A stretch of DNA of 5,906 nucleotides from assembly GCA_023389295.1 (NCBI GenBank), contig JAEWEO010000329.1, positions 1-5,906 of the forward strand. The letters run 5' to 3'. This document shows, piece after piece, positions 1 through 4,999 of this stretch. The position numbers and the translations under genes are program-made. Within the stretch, counting starts at the first letter, position 1. Each line of letters begins with the position of its first letter. The notes beneath the pieces are model-generated. The model was not told where the DNA came from. It made no database searches and saw only the letters and a list, made by a program, of their open reading frames with translations. This DNA comes from Bacillota bacterium (GTDB taxonomy: Bacteria; Bacillota; Clostridia; Lachnospirales; Lachnospiraceae).

Positions 1-2
1 AT

Positions 3-1208
3 ATAGAGGGGTTCCGAGGGCTAAAGGGATATTTGGAAAAGATCGATGAAGATTACCAAACACAAGGAAATCGGGTGTTTTACCTTGCGGTAGCTCCGGA
101 GTATTTTGAGACAATTGTACATGGACTAGAGATCAGTAAAATGGCAATCAACGATAAAGCTTGGAGCAGGTTAGTCATTGAAAAACCCTTTGGAAAAGAT
201 CTTGGGACCGCTAGAAAATTAAATAATAAGCTTCTGGAAGTATTTCCCGAGAGAAGTATTTATCGTATTGATCATTACCTTGGAAAGGAAATGATCCAGA
301 ACATTATGGTACTGCGTTTTTGTAACTCCATCTTTGAGTCTATCTGGAATAATAAATTCATTGATAATATTCAGATATCCTTGAGCGAGAAGCTGGGTGT
401 GGGAACCAGAGGTGGATATTATGATCGTGCCGGTGCCATGAGAGATATGGTACAAAATCATATTCTTCAAATATTGACACTTGTAGCAATGGAACCGCCC
501 ATTAATCTTAAAATGGATTCCATACGTACAGAAAAGCAAAAAGTACTAGAAGCAATTGAGGATATTACTCCGGAATTTTTGAAAAATAATGTTGTCTTTG
601 GGCAATATGGACGTGGTGTTATTGAAGGAATTCCGGTGGTTGGCTACAGGGAGGAACAGAATGTACCGACAAATTCTGAGACGGAGACCTTTGTTGCCAT
701 GAAGCTTCATATCAATAATTTTCGTTGGGCGGGTACTCCTTTCTATATTCGAACCGGCAAGCGCCTAGGTACTGGTTCAGCAGAAATAGTGGTACAATTT
801 AAGTCTCTACCAAATATTTTGTATTTCCAAGATCAGGATGTACAAGAACCAAACCTTTTGGTTCTTCGTATTCAGCCAAATGTCGGTGTATTCTTTCAGT
901 TTAATACAAAGGACTTTAACACTCATAACGGAATTGTACCAACGAAGATGGATACTAGTTCGATCAGCCCCATTCAGGGTAATACCCCCGAGGCATATGA
1001 ACGTCTAATCTATGACATATTACGTGGGGATGCAACCCTATTTTCAAGATGGGATGAAGTGGAGGCCGCCTGGTCCTTTGCAGATTATTTGATACAATAT
1101 CGTGAACAAAAGAAAAGTAAATTCCCCAATTATGATTCAGGTTCCATGGGACCTTTAAAGGCTTTTGAATTATTGGCTCGTGACGGTCGCAAATGGTGGA
1201 ATATATAA
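3..1208 (+). CDS. zwf: Glucose-6-phosphate 1-dehydrogenase, 5' end missing
   Basis: This enzyme oxidises glucose 6-phosphate to 6-phosphogluconolactone with NADP+ (or NAD+), the first step of the oxidative pentose phosphate pathway, in the cytoplasm. The frame is open to the left edge, so the TTG at 33 is an internal codon and not the start. About 401 residues are visible of the usual 480-510, and the N-terminal nucleotide-binding GxxGDL segment lies outside the window. Seen in the visible protein: EKPFG (about 60-64), the active-site signature RIDHYLGKE (about 88-96, with the family's substrate-binding Asp-His and Lys), and GGYYDRAGAMRDMVQNH (about 137-153), which carries the family's catalytic base His in the NH pair. 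Further on are the substrate-binding IRTGKRL segment and a typical family C-terminus ending KWWNI. The downstream cyclase gene starts 19 bp after the stop with no terminator between them, which suggests co-transcription. Identification is very secure; cofactor preference cannot be read here. Confidence 0.97.
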   Translation: MEGFRGLKGYLEKIDEDYQTQGNRVFYLAVAPEYFETIVHGLEISKMAINDKAWSRLVIEKPFGKDLGTARKLNNKLLEVFPERSIYRIDHYLGKEMIQNIMVLRFCNSIFESIWNNKFIDNIQISLSEKLGVGTRGGYYDRAGAMRDMVQNHILQILTLVAMEPPINLKMDSIRTEKQKVLEAIEDITPEFLKNNVVFGQYGRGVIEGIPVVGYREEQNVPTNSETETFVAMKLHINNFRWAGTPFYIRTGKRLGTGSAEIVVQFKSLPNILYFQDQDVQEPNLLVLRIQPNVGVFFQFNTKDFNTHNGIVPTKMDTSSISPIQGNTPEAYERLIYDILRGDATLFSRWDEVEAAWSFADYLIQYREQKKSKFPNYDSGSMGPLKAFELLARDGRKWWNI

Positions 1209-1227
1209 GAAAGGTTTGGTTAGTAGA

Positions 1228-1854
1228 ATGAAATACAATAAATTATACGATATCTCAATGCCTATTATGGCAGATATGCCGGTTTACAAAGGTAAGCCGG
1301 AGAAACGACCGGTATTAAAGGTTCAAAGTAACTTTCAAAATTCTAGTGTTTATGAGAGTAAGTTAGAGTTGAATCTTCATACAGGAACTCATATGGATAG
1401 CACCCTTCATATGATGGAGGGGGGAGCTACCATTGATACCATTGATTTGACAGAGGTGGTAACAAGCTGTAAGGTATTAGATCTTACGGAGGTTAAGGAG
1501 AAAATCACAAAAGAGGATCTTATGAGTAAAAAGATCGAGCAAGGGGATTTCATCCTACTCAAAACTAGAAATTCCTTTGAGGATATCCTTGAAAGTGATT
1601 TTGTATTTTTGGATAAAACAGGAGCGAAGTATTTGTCTTCGCTACAGATCAAAGGAATCGGCATAGATGCCCTTGGAATTGAACGGAGTCAGCCGGGTCA
1701 TGAAACTCACTTAACCTTAATGGCTTCGCGAATTCATATTTTGGAAGGACTTAGATTAAAAGAGGTGGAAGAAGGGGAGTATTTTCTCTTTGCAGCGCCA
1801 ATCTCCATCCCCGGAGCAGAGGCAGCACCGGTAAAAGCAATTCTTTTACAATAA
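1228..1854 (+). CDS. Cyclase family protein (kynurenine formamidase-like metal hydrolase)
   Basis: A 208-residue protein of the putative cyclase family (PF04199; KynB-type arylformamidases, isatin hydrolases and related metal-dependent amidohydrolases). Seen: the signature HTGTHMDSTLH at residues 51-61, giving the expected metal ligands His51, His55 and Asp57 and the likely catalytic His61. A second motif around GHETH (157-161) is followed by HILEGL with Glu173, matching the family's remaining metal-ligand region. GIDALGIERS (145-154) and the C-terminal PGAEAAPVKAIL are also typical. The family usually has Asp-Ala-Pro after the second His; here it is Asp-Ser-Thr. I chose the ATG at 1228 because the protein then begins at the normal family position. 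Its ribosome site is weak (AAGAAAGG, about 13 nt upstream). The frame also opens at a TTG at 1165, inside zwf, but nothing supports that start. No signal peptide is seen, so it is likely cytoplasmic. The substrate is unknown: no other tryptophan-catabolic gene is visible, so kynurenine formamidase activity should not be assumed. Confidence 0.88.
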   Translation: MKYNKLYDISMPIMADMPVYKGKPEKRPVLKVQSNFQNSSVYESKLELNLHTGTHMDSTLHMMEGGATIDTIDLTEVVTSCKVLDLTEVKEKITKEDLMSKKIEQGDFILLKTRNSFEDILESDFVFLDKTGAKYLSSLQIKGIGIDALGIERSQPGHETHLTLMASRIHILEGLRLKEVEEGEYFLFAAPISIPGAEAAPVKAILLQ

Positions 1855-1868
1855 TATAAAATGTTAGT

Positions 1869-1893
1869 ACATGAAATACCTTCCATGTTTTTT
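1869..1893 (+). terminator. Weak intrinsic terminator after the cyclase gene
   Basis: Fourteen bases after the cyclase stop, ACATGAA (1869-1875) can pair with TTcCATGT (1881-1888, one bulged C) around a 5-nt loop, followed directly by a run of six T (1888-1893). The stem is AT-rich and short, so termination may be partial. The position and the T tract are right for ending the zwf-cyclase transcript. Confidence 0.45.
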
Positions 1894-1902
1894 GCAGTAA
1901 TA

Positions 1903-1916
1903 ATTTGGTACCAAAT
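1903..1916. promoter_or_regulatory. Perfect 14-bp palindrome, operator-like
   Basis: ATTTGGTACCAAAT is a perfect dyad with no spacer. It is not followed by a T tract, so it is not a terminator. It ends 15 bp before the -35 element of the promoter at 1932-1960, a position where a dimeric regulator could act. The cognate regulator is not recognised, and the function is inferred from position and symmetry only. Confidence 0.4.
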
Positions 1917-1931
1917 CTTATAAAAATTAGA

Positions 1932-1960
1932 TTGAAATTTTTCTGTTTTTTTGTTATATT
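1932..1960 (+). promoter_or_regulatory. Sigma-A type promoter with extended -10
   Basis: TTGAAA (1932-1937) and TATATT (1955-1960) are separated by exactly 17 bp, and a TG dinucleotide at 1952-1953 gives an extended -10. This is the best promoter match in the window by eye. Transcription would begin at about 1966-1967 and run toward the terminator at 2186-2217 and the amino acid permease at 2307. Confidence 0.6.
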
Positions 1961-2032
1961 AAAGTAGCTGTATTTCTTTCTTTTCGATTACATAAAGAAA
2001 ATGTAATGGGACTGAAACGTAAAAAAAAATTG

Positions 2033-2053
2033 AATTTTCAGAAGAAGAAAATT
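2033..2053. promoter_or_regulatory. CodY-box-like inverted repeat
   Basis: AATTTTC (2033-2039) and GAAAATT (2047-2053) are perfect inverted arms separated by 7 nt. The left 15 bases (2033-2047) match the CodY consensus AATTTTCWGAAAATT at 12 of 15 positions. CodY is the global nutrient repressor of low-GC Gram-positives and commonly controls amino acid transport genes, which fits the permease downstream. The site lies about 65 nt after the predicted transcription start, where a bound repressor could block elongation. AT-rich DNA gives chance matches, so this remains a candidate. Confidence 0.35.
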
Positions 2054-2185
2054 TAATATATATCAGATAGGTAATACGATTATTTATTGTGCAATTTATG
2101 TTAGTACTTAGTTTTCTTAGGATGTTAAATGAGGGAATGGCTTTGTTGTACAGTGAGTAAAAGTATTACTGATTCTATTAAGAAT

Positions 2186-2217
2186 AGCTGTTAGTTTCTT
2201 TTAATAACAGCTTTTTT
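2186..2217 (+). terminator. Intrinsic terminator upstream of the permease
   Basis: AGCTGTTA (2186-2193) pairs perfectly with TAACAGCT (2205-2212) across an 11-nt loop and is followed by T2212-T2217. It lies 332 bp beyond the cyclase stop and 89 bp before the permease start. It therefore more naturally ends a transcript begun at the 1932-1960 promoter than the zwf-cyclase message. Confidence 0.75.
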
Positions 2218-2296
2218 ATATGATAGGAAAAAACTAATTGTTGTAACGTATTAACGTGTGTTCTAAAAAATTATAAGAGGGATCAAAGGATTACAT

Positions 2297-2301
2297 GGAG
2301 G
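2297..2301 (+). promoter_or_regulatory. Ribosome binding site that favours the second permease ATG
   Basis: GGAGG at 2297-2301 lies 5 nt before the ATG at 2307. The earlier in-frame ATG at 2295 overlaps this site and has only AAAGGA (2285-2290) 4 nt upstream. The stronger site argues for starting at 2307, four codons later. Confidence 0.6.
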
Positions 2302-2306
2302 AAAAA

Positions 2307-3647
2307 ATGGATAAAAGAAGGTATGGTTTATTTACAGCGATCACTATGATTACCGGTATTGTAATCGGATCGGGAATTTTCTTCAAAGCGGATGATGTTT
2401 TAAATTATACAGGCGGAAACGTACTGCTTGGTATTATTATTTTTGCTGTAGCAGCGATTGCTATTATCTTTGGATGTTTAACGATTTCACAGCTGGCAAA
2501 TCTAACGGATAAGCCCGGCGGACTTATTACTTATACGGAAGAGTTTGTAGGTATCGGAACTTCCTGCGCATTTGGATGGTTTCAAACCTTTTTATATCTT
2601 CCGGCTCTGGAGGCAGTTGTTTCATGGGTAACAAGTATCTATATTTGCCAATTGTTCGGTATTCCATTTTCACTAGAGAAAACCGTTATGATTGGTGTTA
2701 TCTGTATGACGGTGCTATTTATTATGAATACTTTATCTGCGAAGCTTGGTGGTTATTTTCAAAATGCATCCATGATCATTAAAATATTACCTTTGATCTT
2801 GATTGCTATTGCCGGCTTTATATTTGGTGAGCCAGGCGAACTTGCAGTAGGTAGTGTTGAGGGATTTCGCTCCGCCACCAGTTCCTTAGGGTGGGTTGCT
2901 GCTTTTGCACCTATTGCATTTTCCTTTGATGGTTGGATTATTGCTACCACAATCGGAGGGGAAATTAAAAACAGTAAAAGAAATTTACCGTTGGCGCTTA
3001 CCATATCACCACTTGTTATATTGATAATCTATATCTCTTATTTTGTAGGTATCTCATCGCTCGTAGGAACTGAGACCATTATGGAGCTTGGAGATGCCTC
3101 GGCCTTTACAGCAGCGAATTTGTTGTTTGGAGAGACCGGTGGAAAAATTATATTGATTTTTGTTGTCATCTCCGTTCTTGGTACGGTAAATGGTATTACT
3201 TTAGGCTATATTCGTATGCCATATTCCCTTGCTCTTCGTAATATGATTTTCCAAAGTAAAATCCTTAAGAAGGAAGAAGCAAAATTAAATGGGATACCTT
3301 TAAATTCTGCTGTTTTTGCATATGTGCTTTCTTTGTTGTGGATGGTGATTCATTATTTCTCACAAAAGATTCATATGAGAGGTGATGTATCAGAGATTGC
3401 GATTGGTGTCAGTTATCTAAATTATGTGGTACTTTACTTTGCAGTTATGAAGATGACTAAGCAAGGCAAGCTACAAGGCAAGATAAAAGGATATATTATA
3501 CCGGCATTAGCGATGCTTGGATCACTTGTTATTCTATCCGGTAGTATATCCCACTCCTTATTCATCTATTATTTCTTAATTTGCTTCTTTGTCATGTTTG
3601 CTGGATATTTATATTATGTAAAACACAAGGATAAAATACAGCAATAG
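2307..3647 (+). CDS. APC-superfamily amino acid permease
   Basis: A 446-residue integral membrane protein, the usual length for a 12-helix amino acid-polyamine-organocation (APC) transporter that moves amino acids across the cytoplasmic membrane by proton symport or exchange. Seen: the helix 1 substrate-binding motif GSGIF (21-25) in a glycine-rich unwound segment. The family-typical helix 6 region runs over 200-228, with FSFDGW and then the conserved cytoplasmic EIKNSKRNLP. Many further hydrophobic segments extend to about residue 437. The helix 6 DGW and EIKN-KRNLP pattern resembles the L-type/SteT-like exchanger branch more than the GABA or lysine permeases, but the substrate cannot be assigned. 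The start at 2307 is chosen from its GGAGG; 2295 is the alternative (450 residues). The gene stands alone, flanked by terminators at 2186-2217 and 3738-3777. The CodY-like repeat and leader upstream suggest control by amino acid or nutrient status. Confidence 0.92.
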   Translation: MDKRRYGLFTAITMITGIVIGSGIFFKADDVLNYTGGNVLLGIIIFAVAAIAIIFGCLTISQLANLTDKPGGLITYTEEFVGIGTSCAFGWFQTFLYLPALEAVVSWVTSIYICQLFGIPFSLEKTVMIGVICMTVLFIMNTLSAKLGGYFQNASMIIKILPLILIAIAGFIFGEPGELAVGSVEGFRSATSSLGWVAAFAPIAFSFDGWIIATTIGGEIKNSKRNLPLALTISPLVILIIYISYFVGISSLVGTETIMELGDASAFTAANLLFGETGGKIILIFVVISVLGTVNGITLGYIRMPYSLALRNMIFQSKILKKEEAKLNGIPLNSAVFAYVLSLLWMVIHYFSQKIHMRGDVSEIAIGVSYLNYVVLYFAVMKMTKQGKLQGKIKGYIIPALAMLGSLVILSGSISHSLFIYYFLICFFVMFAGYLYYVKHKDKIQQ

Positions 3648-3699
3648 GCTTTTGATACAATGTAATATTAGCTTAATTAAATAGTTGAGATTGACATAA

Positions 3700-3818
3700 T
3701 CAAAAATGTAAACCTTGACTCAAACATGTATTAAGGTGGAGCTGCCGAACTATATTGATTAGTTTGCAGCTCCTTTTCGTACATGATTCATTATATGTCT
3801 GCAAACTGACATTTTTGA
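3700..3818. repeat. Imperfect nested inverted-repeat element, about 119 bp
   Basis: The two halves of this stretch are inverted copies with gaps. Outer arms TCAAAAATGT (3700-3709) and ACATTTTTGA (3809-3818) are perfect. Middle arms CATGTA (3725-3730) and TACATG (3780-3785) are perfect. The inner arms are the terminator stem at 3738-3751 and 3761-3773. In addition AGTTTGCAG (3761-3769) has a perfect reverse complement at 3799-3807. It contains no gene and could be a small non-autonomous palindromic repeat (MITE-like) or just an elaborate 3' hairpin. No target-site duplication is evident. A copy count in the genome is not available here. Confidence 0.4.
3738..3777 (+). terminator. Strong intrinsic terminator after the permease
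   Basis: GGAGCTGC (3738-3745) pairs with GCAGCTCC (3766-3773). After a single bulged C, GAACT (3747-3751) pairs with AGTTT (3761-3765, one G-T pair), closing a 9-nt loop. The T run at 3774-3777 is short but the stem is long and GC-rich. It lies 90 bp after the permease stop and should insulate the ABC operon from it. Confidence 0.8.
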
Positions 3819-3941
3819 ATTTGCATGTAATCGTTCTTGAGACTTTCTAATAAAAGGAGTTCAAAAATTCTTCCCTATGGGAGAGGTGGTAATTTAGTCA
3901 TAAAAGCACTTAGAAAAAAGAAATATTTAATAAAATTTTAA
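3819..3941. other. Non-coding spacer with no identified function
   Basis: This part of the 399-bp gap before the ABC operon holds no credible gene. An isolated AAAGGAG at 3853-3859 is followed 17 nt later by an ATG (3877) opening only six codons, too far away and too short to support a gene. The rest is A/T-rich. Confidence 0.5.
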
Positions 3942-3969
3942 TGCAGAAATTTTGCAATGGTACTATAAT
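3942..3969 (+). promoter_or_regulatory. Probable promoter of the ABC operon with overlapping palindrome
   Basis: A consensus -10 TATAAT lies at 3964-3969, 77 bp before the ATPase start. No good -35 is found at 16-18 bp (TGCAGA or ATGCAG), so it may need an activator or be intrinsically weak. Immediately upstream, TGCAGAAATTTTGCA (3942-3956) is a near-perfect 15-bp dyad (six Watson-Crick pairs and one G-T around one central base). It covers the -35/spacer region, which suits binding of a dimeric regulator. ABC-2 exporter operons of this kind are often controlled by GntR- or TetR-type repressors, but none is encoded in the window. Confidence 0.45.
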
Positions 3970-4046
3970 GAACGTAAGTATAACGATTACAATATTTTAC
4001 TCATTCGTTGTGCAATTTTATTGCGTATGAGCGCTGGGAGGTCATT

Positions 4047-4931
4047 ATGGCTAATGTAATTGAAACAAATCAATTGACAAAGTTTTATGGAAATGCAAGG
4101 GGAATATCGGAGGTATCTATTACGGTAGAGGAGGGAGAAATCTTTGGATTCATCGGTCCTAACGGAGCCGGCAAATCGACCACCATCCGAACTTTATTAT
4201 CCCTGATTTATCCCACCTCCGGAACTGCAAAAATTTTTGGTATGGATTGTATTAAGCAGGCCCCGGAGATAGCAAAAAGGGTAGGCTACCTTCCGAGTGA
4301 AGTGTTTTATTATGATGGAATGCGTGTAAAGGATTTATTAAATTATTCAGCAAGCTTTTATAAGAAAAACTGTAGAGATAGAATTGATTATTTAGCTAAA
4401 CGGATGGATCTTGATCTTAATCGTAAGATAGAGGATCTGTCTTTTGGTAACAAGAAAAAGGTTGGGATTGTACAGGGATTGTTACATTCTCCGGACTTGA
4501 TCATTCTGGATGAACCGACCTCTGGATTGGACCCCTTAATGCAGCAGAATTTCTTTGATTTATTATTAGAGGAAAATAAAAAAGGAGTTACAATTCTTAT
4601 GTCCTCCCATATATTGTCTGAAGTACAAAGACTCTGTGACCGGGTGGCAATTATTAAAGAAGGCAAGATAATTAAGCTGGAGAAGATTACGACACTCAAG
4701 GAGCATAGTTATAAACGGTTTAAAATAGAGACAGCACAGGATACATCAAAGGATTATTTCGACATTGCCGGAGTAACAGATCTTAAAGTAGAAGGTAATA
4801 TACATAGCTTTATTTTTAATGGGGATATCAATGCCATAACCTCGAAATTAAGTAATCTAGTCTTAGTAAATCTATGGGTGGATGAACCGGATTTAGAGGA
4901 GATTTTCTTACATTATTATTCAAAGGAATAA
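4047..4931 (+). CDS. ABC-2 type exporter, ATP-binding protein
   Basis: A 294-residue ATPase that energises an ABC-2 exporter at the cytoplasmic face of the membrane, presumably with the permeases encoded downstream. Seen in order: Walker A GPNGAGKST (37-45); the Q-loop region GYLPSE (80-85), where the usual Gln is replaced; signature LSFGN (131-135) in place of LSGGQ; Walker B LIILDEP (151-157) with Glu156; D-loop SGLD (159-162); and the switch His188 in SSH. A C-terminal extension (about 215-294) ends in EPDLEEIFLHYY, typical of drug/lantibiotic efflux ATPases such as the BcrA and YtrB groups. I start at the ATG at 4047 because GGAGG (4037-4041) lies 5 nt upstream. An in-frame TTG at 4008 would add 13 residues without family support. 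The substrate is unknown; export of an antimicrobial or peptide is the most common role for relatives. Confidence 0.95.
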   Translation: MANVIETNQLTKFYGNARGISEVSITVEEGEIFGFIGPNGAGKSTTIRTLLSLIYPTSGTAKIFGMDCIKQAPEIAKRVGYLPSEVFYYDGMRVKDLLNYSASFYKKNCRDRIDYLAKRMDLDLNRKIEDLSFGNKKKVGIVQGLLHSPDLIILDEPTSGLDPLMQQNFFDLLLEENKKGVTILMSSHILSEVQRLCDRVAIIKEGKIIKLEKITTLKEHSYKRFKIETAQDTSKDYFDIAGVTDLKVEGNIHSFIFNGDINAITSKLSNLVLVNLWVDEPDLEEIFLHYYSKE

Positions 4932-4942
4932 GAGGTCATGAT

Positions 4943-4999
4943 ATGAGAGGATTCTTAGAAGGAAAGGCATGGTATTGCGATGAATATCTATTTGCATGA
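4943..4999 (+). CDS. Possible 18-codon overlapping ORF, translational coupler
   Basis: Between the ATPase and permease genes an ATG at 4943 has GAGGT (4932-4936) 6 nt upstream, better spaced than the site of the permease itself. It encodes an 18-residue peptide beginning MRGFLEGKAWYC and ends with TGA at 4997-4999, inside the permease gene in a different frame (overlap 20 nt). It shows no family resemblance. If translated, its most likely role is to bring ribosomes to the permease start at 4980. It may equally be chance, given its size. Confidence 0.25.
   Translation: MRGFLEGKAWYCDEYLFA

Larger units (their letters stand above)
1967..2217 (+). ncRNA. Possible structured leader or small RNA upstream of the permease
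   Basis: The stretch between the predicted start site and the intrinsic terminator is about 250 nt, has no convincing ORF, and could fold locally. TTTCTTT (1973-1979) is complementary to AAAGAAA (1994-2000). ATTACAT (1987-1993) is complementary to ATGTAAT (2001-2007). ATTCT/AGAAT (2172-2176/2181-2185) sits just before the terminator. The permease lacks a good promoter of its own after the terminator; the best I see is a poor TTGTTG (2238-2243), 18 bp, TCTAAA (2262-2267) preceded by TG. The stretch could therefore be an attenuated 5' leader of the permease mRNA or an independent small RNA. I see no T-box sequence and no known riboswitch core. Together with the elements listed separately, this accounts for the 440-bp gap between genes. 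Confidence 0.35.

Noticed and set aside
219..539. Reverse-strand open frame inside zwf
   Set aside because: It is fully antisense to a well-conserved gene and its translation shows no recognisable domain.
1165..1227. Upstream TTG start for the cyclase, overlapping zwf
   Set aside because: It adds 21 residues that lie antiparallel in phase to zwf coding sequence, has no ribosome site, and the family N-terminus begins at the ATG at 1228.
1973..2007. H-type pseudoknot using both 7-bp complementarities
   Set aside because: The interleaved strands leave no nucleotides to cross the first helix, so both full stems cannot coexist. I kept them only as alternative hairpins.
1861..2107. Direct repeat ATGTTAGTAC at 1861-1870 and 2098-2107
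   Set aside because: Ten bases shared within about 400 bp of AT-rich DNA is expected by chance fairly often, and the flanks do not match.
2122..2160. 12-codon ORF (MLNEGMALLYSE) ending 25 nt before the terminator, as an attenuator leader peptide
   Set aside because: The only AGG lies directly against the ATG, too close to act as a ribosome site, and the codons show no strong run of one amino acid apart from three scattered Leu codons.
1855..2294. T-box or known amino acid riboswitch
   Set aside because: I see no conserved T-box sequence (GGGTGGNACCGCG type) and no recognisable lysine, glycine or guanidine core.
2759..3004. Reverse-strand open frame inside the permease
   Set aside because: It is antisense to conserved transmembrane coding sequence, with no domain and no context. 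The same holds for reverse frames at 1407-1664 and 4388-4699 and for the forward frame at 2576-2782.
3691..3720. Promoter from TTGACA (3691-3696) or TTGACT (3715-3720)
   Set aside because: No -10-like hexamer lies 16-18 bp downstream of either, and the region falls between the permease stop and its terminator.
3877..3897. Six-codon ORF after an AAAGGAG
   Set aside because: The spacing of 17 nt is too long for initiation and the peptide is too short to assess.
4008..4046. TTG start for the ABC ATPase
   Set aside because: The ATG at 4047 has GGAGG at ideal spacing and gives the normal family N-terminus; the 13 extra residues have no support.
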